Below are positions 47,579 through 60,758 of a DNA stretch of 64,000 bases, piece after piece. The translations under genes were made by a program, and so were the position numbers. Below the pieces are notes generated by a model, which did no database searches, had not been told where the DNA came from, and saw nothing but the letters and a program-made list of their open reading frames with translations. Numbering within the stretch: position 1 is the first letter of the stretch; every line of letters begins with the position of its first letter. The stretch is from Schistocephalus solidus (taxonomy: Eukaryota > Platyhelminthes > Cestoda > Diphyllobothriidea > Diphyllobothriidae): the NCBI GenBank assembly GCA_017591395.1, contig WEDG01002934.1, positions 62,001-126,000 of the forward strand, read 5' to 3'.

Positions 47579-50500
47579 GTAATATATCTGATGGTGCTTA
47601 ATTTTATGATAGGTTTAAAATGTGCTTAGGCTCCACAAGGACTTATATTGTACGCCAATAAATTGGTTATATAAACGAATCCATGTTTCCTTGAACATAC
47701 TGCATCTTTGAAATCATTTTACATCTTTATACTTTGCAAAGAGGTCATCCCCAAAAGCATAGAGGGGCCAACCGTTTGCTGTAGAAGCCTATGAATGTTC
47801 CTAGGTGGCCGGGAAAGGAAAATCTTCCATTTGCTTGGCAATTCAGCCATAACGGTTTCTCACTAAACTTACCAGGATCAGTCAACAGAGACTAGGGTAT
47901 GCATCTCTGGTAAACTTCACACCTCATTTCACGCTAAAATAGACCTAAAGCCTCCGACGGAATGCATGATGAACTACGCTTTGATATGACACTGTAGTAA
48001 AATACTTCCAAGAAATCAGTTTTTCATGCATTATTGCGTAATTGTGTTTGTAGAAGTGAAGATAATTTGGATCAAATTTATTGAAATGTGTCCTAACTAG
48101 GAGGCCTCTAAACCAGGGGACAGTTTGCCATTTGTAACTACTCTCAGAACAAAAATGAAAAAAACATGCAAGGGATTATTCCGTTTGTGCGTGTTCCTAA
48201 AAGTGACGGGTAATGTAGACACAACAGTACTCAACATGGTGAATAAGCAAGTTTGCAGCTACATCCTTGCTGTAAACGAAACAATATCGGGCTAAGAACA
48301 TGCTAAACTTCTGATTAATTTGCCTTAAAGTTAGTGCAATATTACGTGTGGCTTAAATTCCTTTAAACATTTTGGAACGATTCAAAACGCCTGCATAAAT
48401 ATGGAGAGTGCAGGTGTCATTCTTCTTTTGCTCATCCTTCGTATTGCTACGGTGCCCATCTTTGTGTTTATTCGCAGTTACTTATCAGCCTCTCCGATGA
48501 AGAGAAGCTGCTAGGGCCTATGGATTACCATAGCCTAAATTAATGGCACAGTCTGATGAGTGCAATAATTCGTTTCTGGCGAATCTTCCAATATGCAATG
48601 AATTGGTCAGCAAGACTGCATTTGGTTTAAGGGTTTTCGGTTATTGATCACTCATTTGTGAAAGAAAGTTATACTTGTCCTTTGATCAACCCCTAAACAT
48701 GGGTCTCCCTGTCTTTAAAAGTATCGGTTTCGAACCGTAAAAATAGCTGAATTTGACATCAACGTCAATTTTGACCCTACCCGAGCTTTTTTTATTATCT
48801 ATTTAACATTCAAATTTCTACTTGAAGAAGGTAATGCAACTGGATGTAATAGATCGGTTTTTTTAACGCTTACGAATATAACTCTTTGTCAAACGTTTAT
48901 TTAAACAGCATCACGTTTTGATCCAAGAACGCATGTTCAAGAGCTAATCTCAAAATTATTATCCTAGTTATAGCATAAAAGAAGGTAAATGTTAATTCAT
49001 GGAGTGAAATTTAGATTAGCGCGTCCTTTAAGGTTAATGGAACTAACCCTTTGCGCTTTTGGCGGACTTCGAATATAAGGATGAGCATATAATTCACAGC
49101 CTTAAGTTATTATAACTTTACTCTCTAGGCTACGGTGGTTAATATTTTCTGTCTGGGTGCGTTTCCAAACAATTCATAAAAATATTTTTTTCTCTCTAAG
49201 AGAAAAATCGTTCTTCGTATTATATATTTATGATGAGCGGATTTTGCTGGGCTTTTAAGGTATTGGTTACTTGATGCTTAATTGGGCTCGAATATTCGAT
49301 GCGCTAACATATTACAAACTTTCGTCACAGAGATTAAACGTTTGCCGAAAATAAACTAGGCATTTTCTCGCTGTAAAAAACTTACGTAACACATCTAAAT
49401 CTGCCAAATGTTTGCTTTTTATGGTAAATGATGTTTAAAACAGATATTTACAATTTATTATTACAGAAGAGAATGAACTTCAGCAGTAAAATATGTAATT
49501 CAATTTCCGGGGTCAGCCACACTTAAAAACTTTAAATGTAGGCATATCGCGTCAAGAAGATACAGCATAGCGTCAGTTTGGAAGTGGTAAACAGTTATTA
49601 TGCTGCCAGTTTTTTAAAACATTTTATTGCAATGCTGGTTCGCAATATTTTGGTTCATATCGTTGCATTTTTGGCAGTAAATTCATCTTGGAGAACACCG
49701 GTGCAAATTTAAGTTGTGAGGATTTTAATGGCATTTATAAGTTTTAAACTAAAAAAGGTTAAAAATAACATTCAGTTTGTACAAATAATGGAAAGAAATA
49801 ACGCCTAACGAGATAAAACTGCTCCGGAGGTGAAGTGAGTTATCGTATTCTAGTTGGACAATTAAAACCAAATTGTTAAATTTGATCTCTATCACTGGGT
49901 AAAGAAACAAGCGATAACCAATTTACGTTGTTCGCGAAATACATGCAAAGGCATCGTCGTTTCGTACTCCACCTGGACGAAATTAATATTTGTGCCCGTA
50001 ATCAATCCAGTTTAGCATGGTAAGAATTCACAGCGTTATTGAGGACGAAGTTCTCAATTTTCCATCCCGAAATGTCAACGTAATGATCAAGTGCCAGTTT
50101 GCATTTTTACTAACGCAGGGTAGGGTATGGTGGCAGATACTGTGACGCAGTCAATGCGCTTACGCTGGTTTTCTTTATCTCATCTTTGAACTTACTTTCG
50201 TAACCTAGTAAAATTTATTCTTAAATTACGAACCAAATATTTCTCGTCCTATTCCCTAAACCATTTTCGCTTAATTTCCTTCGCACAACCTTGTGTTTGT
50301 ACAAATTTCCACGGCCCAGATTCCAACAGAACGCCCCAAATGTACTTATCAATACAAAATTGAGTTTAAAATAACAATGTTTTGGCTTAAGATAGTAATT
50401 AGGACAGGAGCCGAGGATACTGCCCTTAAGTTTAGCATGCAAACATATAAGTGCTCTGAAAATGACCATAGAATTTCCAACGGTGAAAAAATTCAAAAAA

Positions 50501-50625
50501 CGACATCAAGGATTTGTAACTTTTAATAAACACCCCAAACATAATTTCTTAAATAGTTTTCCTTCTCAATTTAGCCCATGCATCTAAAGTTGGAATTCAA
50601 AATAAAACTGCTTTAAATCTTTTAG
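47579..50625. other. intron 7: no feature
   Basis: AT-rich intron of 3.0 kb in which no gene or repeat was recognised. Confidence 0.55.
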
Positions 50626-51161
50626 GTCCGCCTGAGCCACCCAGTGCAATAAAGCTGGACTGCAAATATGATGCTGCGACGCAATCAGCTTTGTTGATAT
50701 GGGAACCAGGATCAGATAATAACGCCCCAATAACTGACATTTCCCTTGAATACATCTATGGAAGTTATCGGCCGTTGTACATTAAGCACCGGAAGACACC
50801 AGGTGTTTCCGCTTCAAAAGTCATCGAGGATCTTCAGTCCGCCCTGCTGAGCGACGACTGGCAACTCATGAAACACATTCTTGTCAACTTTGAACCGACA
50901 TTTTCCACTGTCTCAGCTGGTCAAGCTTTGGTCAATTTGACTGCCCACATGATGATTATGACCCTTTATGCGGATGTTGCCTATCAATTTCGCTTGCGAC
51001 TGATCAACGCAGCTGGTAGTTCAGGCCCCAGCTCAGTTGTTCCGGGCTTCGACAATGAAATGGGGAGCACATGCATTTTTCCACCTCAACCCCCTTTAAC
51101 TCAACCCGAGGATGTGCTTATCTATGGAAACAAGCCAAATAACTTGGTAGTTTCATGGGAG
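50626..51161 (+). CDS. nrg: neuroglian-like exon, FN3 domain 1 and start of FN3-2
   Basis: The largest exon, entering in phase 1 and leaving in phase 0. PPEPPSAIKLDCKYDAATQ, then ALLIWEPGSDNNAPITDIS, is the L1-family opening of FN3-1, with W-x-P-G-x-D-N-N-x-P-I-T. YQFRLRLINAAGSSGPSS is the F-G strand end of that domain. PEDVLIYGNKPNNLVVSWE opens FN3-2, with PNNLVVSW closely matching insect neuroglian. FN3-1 is longer than usual, with an insertion of about 25-30 residues between the two landmarks. Donor GTCAGT. Confidence 0.95.
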
Positions 51162-53523
51162 GTCAGTGGCTTTGAGAAATCCAATTAAATGCCTTCTTTT
51201 GATTTTCGGTATAAGTAAACATCTGCTTATTTTGAAGATAACCATGTGAGTTAAGAAGCTGAACATAACGTAATTGGTCATCTCAAAGGAAGTCATGATT
51301 TTGCGAAAATGATGCAGATGCTATGGTCACTATCGTGTTCCACGCGCTTACACGTCCTTTTTGTAAATGGTTATAAAGCCAACCGAATTTGATCTACGTT
51401 TTCTACAGACCGTTAACTAGAATGTACAAAACAAATCTTTTCATCGGAATGTGGTCAACATCCATCATCTGCAAATGACCTATGAAAATCATAAGATGCA
51501 AAACTAGAGCGTATTGGTTAAGCTAAATGCAAAACTTTCAACAACAGCAGATGGTTGTTATAACAGATCCGTACATTTATTTCCTGTTTAAAATTTCCCT
51601 GGATTTAAAGGATTAAAATACCAAAGGAAAGCAAATACTAAATCCCTTCTGATGCTAGAGCAGTTTGCTTATGTGGTACTGAGACTGACATCGTAAAAGT
51701 AATGTAATATGTAGAGGAATGATAATGAACCCTAACAACGTAAGTATTCTATTATTAAGTATAATGCTGCGCTTTAAGCGTAGAAAATGCTGTATTATTA
51801 GCATGCTTGCGTTCATTTTTCACTCATTTAGAGCAGTACATTTAACAGAATGCTCCTTACCTAGTTAGAAAAATTTAAATGTTGATCCACGTGTTTCATG
51901 TTAGATGGGAGAAACCTAAATTTAAATTTCTAAAACAATGCCTTTTCGAGTGCCCTTAGAGTTCTTTGTTTGACCAGAAGAAACGGTAGAGGCACCGTTA
52001 AACAGAGCAAAGGCCTTCATGGCAGACGTGGCTCTTCTTATGTGGCATGTCACATCCCTTTGCATACTTAATGAGCTTTAACTTTGCTGGATACACACAT
52101 TGCGCATCTCATTTATGCTAACCACAGCTGAAATGGGCTTTAAAATATCCGGCTATAAGCGTGCGATGTTTTCTGGCGCCTCACCGGAATTCTGGCCATA
52201 AGTTTGCTTTCATTAATTTGGTCCTGCTGCATGAGGGTATGGCATAGGAAACGCAAACGCTGGAGGACTTTATTGGCATACTTATTTGCAATCGCATGTC
52301 TTTATAGCGGGCCTAGCGGCAGATGCGCTGAACCAGGACGGGAGTCAGATCAGGGTGCGATAGAAGTTATTGGGGTTGCGTACCCATAAAAATGTCGCCC
52401 ATGGCAATGCAACTGCACGCATAAGTGCGGCCTTCGCCGCGCCAACCACCTCCGCCGTAGCCCTCTTCTAGTCTCCTCTAAACTTTGAACTCAGGTGGGC
52501 GAGGGAGGGGAAAATGCAACAGGTTTTGAGTAAGTCTATTGTCACGGTAAACTTAGTAACAACCAGATCACCGTTTTTGCGCCCACCCTGGTGTGGGACA
52601 TGAGATTGACCTCATCGGATACGACAGCCGAACTGCTGTTTAGGATTAAAAAAGGCCTAGCTTAACGTTGTTTTAGGCCGAATTTGTGTCGCAGCGAAAA
52701 CAATGGCAACCTTTGGTTATTGTTCGTGCTGTAATTGAGAAGACGAGGTTATGAACACAAAGTCACCTGAATGCATTTTGACCTTCAGCAAAACTTTCAA
52801 TCAATAAATATTTTAAATTTTCTCGCATAATATTTTAAGGGAGCGTTTCTGAGAGTATAAAGGTCTTAAGATCACATTAGAAACTGACGAAAAGGTTTAA
52901 GGTGCATACGAAATAAGTGATATTTTTACGTCTGCCTCACATATTAACAGTCATATGCAGCAGTTTGAAATAATCAGTTCAAACACGATTATATTTGCTT
53001 AGCGTTTTTAAATACTTTTGCATCCTGTTCACTAGCATTGTCAGAGGTGGTTTTTTACTCTTTCTTTGGATAAACCAGTTATTAATATTAAATTTGTTTC
53101 TTGGAGGCGAAAACAGTCCTTAATATTTTAACTTTTTCATCTTTCATTACAATCATTCAGTCAAACATTCAGTACCTTAACAGCATTTATAAAATTGTGT
53201 GTTCTACGGTGCAACAACGCAGTTTAGTTTTGGTTAGTAAGGCATTGATATGCCACCACCTTGAATATGCCCTTGGTTACTCCTAGATCATCTTGAATAT
53301 CTGCAGTTCCTTGCAATGGACAGACTAATATCTTTTATTTAAAAGGCATTAGTTTACCAAACATCTTTCGCTACCTGAACGTCAATTGCATAATCTAGTA
53401 CATTAATAGCTCTGTAGAAATTTTTAAAAATTAATCGCTTGTGCAGTATTTATATTTGATACCAAATAATGTGAAGATTCGCAGTAAATATAGGTATGTA
53501 ACCAAGGGGTTCTAAAATTATAG
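51162..53523. other. intron 8: no gene recognised
   Basis: AT-rich except for a GC-richer block at about 52000-52520 that may be an unidentified dispersed repeat. A 61-codon open frame there (52204-52389) has no domain. Confidence 0.5.
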
Positions 53524-53736
53524 ATCATTCCACCACTGCGACACAGTGGCCCAGGACTTCAATACCACGTTACATTGAGATGTTTGGATTGTGATTACGA
53601 GCTTCCCACGTATGCAAAGACGGACAACGTTTCCCTTAATTGGAAGGAAACCAAAGTAATCTTTTCGGCAGACACAACCTCTCAACAAGCGGCAGTTCAC
53701 AAGTTTTATCCCATTGAGATCTTTAAAAAGTACGAG
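53524..53736 (+). CDS. nrg: neuroglian-like exon, middle of FN3 domain 2
   Basis: Seventy-one codons, phase 0 to phase 0. IIPPLRHSGPGLQYHVTLRC follows VSWE of the previous exon and corresponds to the P-x-x-x-x-x-x-P-x-L-x-Y-x-V-x-W stretch of FN3-2 in L1 proteins. It ends HKFYPIEIFKKYE, which joins the next exon as KKYE-VQITTSNLVGFS, a typical FN3 F-strand. Three Cys in RCLDCDYE are unusual for the family. Donor GTGAGA. Confidence 0.9.
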
Positions 53737-55265
53737 GTGAGATATTTCTCTTATTATACATAAAGTGCCTAAATTTGAAACATCTTTAGCATAATAATGT
53801 AACACTTATCATGTCTGTTACTTTAGTACTTGTGAACGCGGCAAATTAGGGTTGTGATAAGCACTAACAGAAACAGTTTTCGTGCATAAATTGTCATATA
53901 ATATGCTCTTTATTTAATGTAATAAAGGAGCTAGAAGTACCTGTAGAATTCAACGGAGGCTGAAGTTGATTGAATTGTTTCATATTTTACTGTCTGCAGA
54001 AGTTTGTTAATTAACTTGGATATTTTTACAAAATATAAAAAAATATTCGGGTCTTCACTGACGCATTTGTCATAAATTAACCTTATCCTGCTTTTATTTT
54101 ATTTGCTTATTTGATGGTTTGGCTTCCTATAATATTTTTTGATGTAAAATTAAAAATAAAAAAATTATATTCAGAAAACTTTGGAATCACTAAAAAGTAT
54201 CACTCTCAAAATGTCAAATCCGACCTTGTCATTGAGGCAAGTAGGCATATTGGCACAAAACATAATGTATCTTGACATCGACTAAGGTAACTAAAGCTTT
54301 TTAAACTATACAAGACTTAAGAAAATGCAAAATCAAGTCAGTGAAATTATATTTGAAGACAGATTAAAAAACCCTGCAAACCCGCTAACATGTATATTTT
54401 TTTATACTGGCCGGGTGAAATAGGGTTGATCCTCTCGTGTGTTGAACTATTGATGATATTCTTTTTCTTTGCCCAAATTTGCCCAAATTAAGCACCTTTT
54501 ATTTCAAAAAGTAGTCAAATGTGGATGCGTGGGAGTACATGCAGCATAGTTCCGCAAAATGTAATCCCATAAATTTCTTAACGCTGGTTATGGGAAATGA
54601 AAAATTGACATCACAAAACTATTTGTTTCAGGATCCAAAAGAATCCAAGGCCTTGTTCTTGCCCTTAAATTAAAGTTCACGCAATGTGGGTAAAATGGCT
54701 TCTGTTTCAATTATTATATGGCATCTTTAAACGTCGTTGCTATATAACTCTATTTACAAGACTTTATCTTTTTTACCCACTCCAATATTTAGAATGAGTA
54801 GCTCACGTTTTGAGCAGGCTAGAAAATAGAACTTTTGACTGTATTTCAGAGTAACATCGTCTCTTTTATCCATATGACTTCCTGTTTTAAAACCATTTTG
54901 CCCTAGTGTTTGTCTGATGAGAGGTCGAAAAAAGGACGTTTTTGAGTGTTTTTTGGTTGGTGGAAAAATAAAAATATAGTGTTTGGTGCATTCGTATTTC
55001 CTAGAAAAGCGATGAGGTCCAATAAACCTGTTTAATTCTTAATACTCGCTCGCTCCACCCGTGTGGTGATTGCTATACTATAGACGTTGTCGTGCGAAAT
55101 CGTCATTTTTCAGTCAATTATTCAGCTAGTCAGTTAAGTAGATTTCTCCTTTGTAGGATGCATTCACCATGCAGTACTTTGATTAAGATACCTGAACAAT
55201 AATCTCAAAAATTAATTCCCAAAAACTAACTTCACTATAATTTTTACTTTATCTGCACCTTCCAG
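53737..55265. other. intron 9: no feature
   Basis: AT-rich intron of 1.5 kb in which nothing was recognised. Confidence 0.55.
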
Positions 55266-55532
55266 GTCCAAATAACTACGTCAAACTTGGTGGGATTCTC
55301 AAAGTCTCCACCTGCCACTCTCACGGGTTGGTCTGCTGAAGCAAAACCGATGATAACACCGACAAACCTACGTATAGCCAACATTGAGGCAGCATCTGTG
55401 GATGTATTATGGGACTGGCCATCCACCGATGACATAGCCAAAAAAATAAATGGGTTTTTTGTTGGATTTCGAATTTCCTGGTGTCCAGGTGACAAGCCGC
55501 TTATCATATGTGAAAGATACAAGGTTATACAG
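55266..55532 (+). CDS. nrg: neuroglian-like exon, end of FN3-2 and start of FN3-3
   Basis: Eighty-nine codons, phase 0 to phase 0, with acceptor CTTCCAG and donor GTACCT. VQITTSNLVGFSKSPPATL closes FN3-2. GWSAEAKPMITPTNLRIANI opens FN3-3 and matches the family's G-Y-S-G-E-x-x-P-x-x-A-P-T-N boundary. VDVLWDWPSTDD and INGFFVGFRISWCPGDKP are the B-C and C' strands. The domain continues in the exon at 60496. Confidence 0.94.
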
Positions 55533-58500
55533 GTACCTTATCTTTAATAAGTGTAAAAAGCGTCCTTAGTGCACAATAGACTGTAAACAAACCAAAGCCA
55601 TAAAAACGCATAAATGGAAAACATAGTTTTGCAAACCATTCAATAATGAGCATTTTTTACAAGAATAGTACTTATTAAAAATTTGAAAATTAAAATATTC
55701 TTACTACATGAATGGCAACATCAAATGTAATTTGAAAAGATTATGACAGCTGGAAAGTGAAATTGGTATACAATGCACATTTTTGTAACTGGTATTTTAC
55801 ATGTTTGCCTTAGATCACGTCTTACGTCATCTGTATGCATCACTCAAATTATCGTTCTCTATATAAATTTAATGTCACGAAATTGCCATGGTGTGTATCT
55901 TGTCATGTATGCAATTGGAACTTGAAAATTAGATGAAGAAAAACGATAACAGAAATTAGGGAATAAATTATAGCCAGCAGAAAGATGTATATAGAGATTG
56001 TTGAGGCACTGCGCCAAAGTAAAGAATGCTATTTCCAACGTCACTCGAAGAATTTGATTTCAAATCTATCTAGCAATGAGATGTGCAAATGGGTGAACTA
56101 TGCTGTTTTCTGCGGCAGATCGAACACTTGCTATAAGAAAAATTATAGTATTTGCTTACAGAGTCTATATTTTTTGAACTATATTTTGGCTAAGAAATGA
56201 ATAACGCCTTCAACTATATGATTCTCAAAACCACTTCCCGTGAAAGCAGTTAGTAAGCACTCGTGAACTAGTAAAGTATTTAAACCACTTTAGTCATATT
56301 CTAGAGCCGGAGGCTTTCCTTATCAATAAACGAAATTCGTTGACTTTAAAATAGATTGACAGAAGTTTGCCGATTTATATGCATGCTTTTAACATTAAAA
56401 TACATATTTTTGAGGCTTGTGCCTGCAAACTCTAATCTGTATTCCCATAAGAAACCAACTTTATTTTGCTAGATCGTTGACAAAAAATCCTATTTTAATT
56501 CCTTTTTCGAATTTCTGCTTGCATTTTAAATATCGTAAAATTTATTTTATTTTATCGTTTAAACTTTGTGTTCATAACGAATGAATATCTAACACGCTTT
56601 GAATTTTATTCACTGAATTTGACATTGACTTCAGTGAATGTCGAACAATAAATAACTTGTTCGCAAATTATTATTTGAAAGCAAAGTAACAACAAGTTTT
56701 GTTAACAATTAAATTTGCAGTAAGGAATTGAAGCTTTTGTCTATTTTTAGATTCTTAAAATTACACGACTTTCACAAATGAGTCGCATTCTGTTGTGGCA
56801 ACTAGTACCCATGCTTGTAAAGTGCATTTACGCTCGCAATAAAATAAAGAAAAAAGTCCATCTGCAGGTGATTGGTTTTGAATTTGAAATTTCTGCCTTC
56901 GGCGATGACATTTTTATGTATGGAAAAGAATCAAATATTAGTCAGATAAGATGTCCTGGACTCGCCAGTATCAAATTCAGCAACGTTGTGCAAGCGAAAA
57001 GATGACCACGGTATTGTGATAACTATACAGCAGATAAGCTATCTCATGCAATTCTCAAAGAAATGTTTTACTTTCCATCGATTAGAAAAGAGTAACTGTC
57101 TGGGTTTAAAATATAACTTTACGTGCATTATAAACCTAAGATGCCCGCTTTCTAACTAAAATTCTTTTAAAATGCTGCATTAACTACACTCTGCACAAAA
57201 TTTCTGCATATAAAGGATGAACTTTCCCATTAAGTTCATGAAGATTTCATTTTTCAAATATATGTTATAGAAAAACTTAAAATTAATAAATGTGTTACTT
57301 TCAGAAAGACAAGTTTAACCATGAAAGTTTTAGAAATACCATGACATTTTTATGAAAAATGGGTCGCAGCTGTCCATTTATAACCACTGCTTAAAAATAG
57401 TACAACAGATTTTAGCTCCACTGAAATATATCTTTGGTCTTTAGTGACGTCTTCATAATGGTGACAAGGAACATATGCTTTTATCATTTCGGAATGTTTG
57501 CAGTTTATAAAGTCAAATACCGAATTCCAATATAAATGTTTCGGTTTCAAAAAATTAACAAATTAAAAATCATATTTTATAACTGAAAAAGCTGCCCTAC
57601 TATTTGGTATAACATTTAAAAGCGACGTAATATTTCCCCTAATAGGTACAAAAAAAATCTTGGGCGTGATTTCATTAAACCTAAATATAAGGGCAACAAA
57701 AATCAATGAAATAATTCATGATAATTCAATAGTCTATTTTACATAGTGTCTATTTTCCAGTTGACCAATGAAAAGCGCTCTCAAAAGCCGGACTTTTGAT
57801 GTGCGTTGAAAGCTGGAGGTTATTTTTTATGATACTTAATATCATAACTTATTTCGTAATCTTTTATAATCGAAATTAAATTCCAGATTTTTGATAACAT
57901 TTAATGAGACAGCAAATAAAATGTAGGTATTGAGCAAGGTTTATAAAATGGGCTCCACTTTATAAAAGCTCATGTTGAAACGCACATCCACGCGAATCCC
58001 CAGGGAGGAAAGAATGACGTGTTAACTGCAGGTCAGTCAGCAGTACTTTTTCATTCTTCATCTATTTCCTTCCGGGACTCCTTTAGTTTTATTCCACTTT
58101 CACAAGTGCCGCTATCGAAGTCTGTCACATAGCCGCATTTCAGGAACAGGGCTGGATTATTTTTAAAACTTTGTGCTCAACTAATAGAGGAAAATTATAA
58201 AAAAAGCTAAAGGCATATACACCATAAACGTAGCCTCAAGACAGTACCCACGTGAATGTGTACTTAGAAGACAGTTAACACTTCAAGAAGAATATACATG
58301 AGAGAATTTATAACATAAGGAAACCATGTCTACAAGATTGACCAAACGCAGGAAGTTCTCTTGATTCTGAGCTTCGTTCTGCAATATGTAAAAACCGAGT
58401 GTGGATGGTAAGAAATGTTTATTCAAGAATTATTTTCCTCGTGAACAAGAAATGGGAAGGAACTCCATATAAAACCAAAAAGGTATTTTTAATTTGAAAT

Positions 58501-58897
58501 CTACTCAATAAAATTAACTTTAAGACAATAATAGCATTTGACATCAACACTCAAACCAATCTGGGTCCCATAAAAAGATACCAGCAAACCCTAAAACGGG
58601 TGGATTATAAGGATCCGAGAAAAAGTACTATTTCCGCTTTAACTGGTGCCTCTTTACTGCTGTGAATGTTTACTATTTTAATATTTCTTCCCCCATATTT
58701 TCTTGTTGTCGTTATTACTTCAAAAAAATATTTTGAAAATAAATAGATTCCAGAGAACATAATTATCATATTGAAGTGCCTTTTACTGTTTATGTCCGTT
58801 GCTGGGTGAGTTACGTACGCTGGCATTTTTGGAACATCAGTCAAACTGCCAATACAAGTGCAAAATGCGAGTCCTTGGAAGAAATTGGGAAGAAATA
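55533..58897. other. intron 10, first part: no feature
   Basis: AT-rich intron sequence. Short open frames have no domain content. Confidence 0.5.
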
Positions 58898-60012
58898 GAT
58901 GCAATTGCTGGAAAAAGAGCTTTATTCGTCTGTCATTTTGGATTCCACCTCGAACCCATCATCAGAGACAGTATCAGATACCGGTAAATCGTACACAGGG
59001 AGTTGCAGTCATTAACGGATGGGGTCGCTATGGTACTGCGCGCCTACGGCAATTAATATCTTCCCCTTCAGCGAGAATGACTGCGCTCTGGTGCGTTTGC
59101 TGTTTGATGGCCAGCATGCCGGCTGAAATTTCGTCGCCCATGTTGGAGGGTGGTGTGATGATTGCTCAGCCAACTGGCTCACCAGCAATGGCGTTGGAAA
59201 ATATTTTCATCTGAGTGCTCCCTGAGTGGCCGATTGTTCTGGTCAAACTGAGTCTCAACACCGAATATGGGTCGGGTAGATCATTGCACTTGTTACTGGA
59301 CTGGGGGCCTGTAAACCATGACTCAAGCAACGCGTGGCTCAAATGATTATCACCTCTTGCGAGAAATTTCGGCTTCATCGAACTTGAATTTGTAGCTGGG
59401 TCTCACAGAATGAGCCAGGACTTGAAGATTGGCGTCGTTTTACCACACTGGTAACGCATGTTCAGCAATTCGCGTCAGAAGCTGTTTTCCGGTTTCTCTG
59501 ACGTAGTTGCATTGCCCGCTTCTACACCAGATCCAAAAAAACAACTCCCGATGTTTCTTGCCACGGCATTGGCTCCTTCGATCTCACTAACTAACGTCCA
59601 GTTGAAAAAGTGCAATGACCTACCCAACCCATATTTGGTGTTGAGACTCAGTTTGGCCAGAGCAATCGGCCCCCTTAGAGAGCACTCAGATGAACACATT
59701 TTTCAACGCAAGTGCCGGTGAGCCAGATGGCCGAGCAATCATCACGCTACCTGCCCACACATGTGATGAAGTTTAGTGGATAACAACCCGCATACCGGCC
59801 ATGAAACAATTAACGCACCAGAGCGCAGTCATCAGCAATGCAGGGGGAGCTGTTAATTTCCGTAGGCATGCAGTAGCATAGAGATGCCATTCTATAAATA
59901 TTGCAACTCTCTGTGTACGAATTACCAGTATCTGATACGGTCTCAGATGATCAGTTCAAGTTGGAATCTGAAATGTCAGTCACAAAAAGCTCTTGTCCCA
60001 GCGATCGCATTC
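58898..60012. repeat. foldback repeat with two arms of about 400 bp
   Basis: The left arm (58898-59291) and the reverse complement of the right arm (59608-60012) share long blocks: CAATTGCTGGAAAAAGAGCT, AGTATCAGATACCGGTAA, CACAGGGAGTTGCA, GACTGCGCTCTGGTGCGTT and TGATGATTGCTC, with scattered changes and indels. The spacer of about 315 bp (59292-59607) is not repeated elsewhere in the window as far as seen. Composition is GC-richer than the intron. It could be a foldback DNA transposon or two copies of one element in opposite orientation. No transposase was recognised. Confidence 0.75.
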
Positions 60013-60495
60013 ACTTATAATCAGTCACACTCTTTATTTCAAATTTTGCCTTTCGAACGATAAAGCTGTTATCTCCATTTGAATCTTCTGCAAGCTGAAT
60101 ATTTATGCTGTTAGATTGACATGACTTTCAGTTGAGTTCATGTTAAATTAAAAATAATTGTCCAGTGCACAACCTTAAAAACCTTTACTTTTAACTTCCC
60201 ACTAGCAAATCAAATATTTTGCCAGATTTAATCACCATTAAAAACTACGGACGTTTTATAAAGCCAAGCATCAAATGGCAAAGGTTGTAGGCGTCATTTT
60301 AAGCATACTGGAGTTCCTAACGACGTGCACAGCGTTTGTGGAATCATTAAATTTCGTTACCTGAAGATATGACGATATTGACTGAGCCGCCCACTTATAA
60401 CACTGCCAAGAAACATCTGTGCAACTAGAAATTTGGATATTTATTTCTAACGTCCTTTTGAATTTGTTTAATTTATATATTCATTTTATACGTAG
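60013..60495. other. intron 10, end: no feature
   Basis: AT-rich sequence up to the acceptor TTTATACGTAG. Confidence 0.5.
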
Positions 60496-60758
60496 GATTT
60501 GATCTATGCCCATCCTACGGTTGAACTCTTCCCCGAAATGCGGACTTTGGCGGAAAACCCAGACAAAATACTGCAGGAGCATGACGGAGGCTGGTCAAAA
60601 AGACCAAGTAACGTGCAATCGTCACACACTACCACAGTTCGCTTAAACAACAATCCCTTTTATCAACTTCGATCAGCCTCAGTGACTGATCTACCGGGTG
60701 ATACAAATATAAGATTGTGGATTTCCTTACTCAACATTCAGTATAGCGGACCGAAAAG
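60496..60758 (+). CDS. nrg: neuroglian-like exon, rest of FN3 domain 3
   Basis: Phase 0 in, phase 2 out, donor GTGTGC. DLIYAHPTVELFPEMRTLAE continues FN3-3 after YKVIQ. LNNNPFYQLRSASVTDLPGD and LWISLLNIQYSGPK form the E-to-G strands, with N-x-x-Y-S-G-P-x-S corresponding to the family's Y-N-x-x-x-x-G-P-x-S end. The split Ser codon is completed by T of the next exon (AG|T). Confidence 0.88.
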
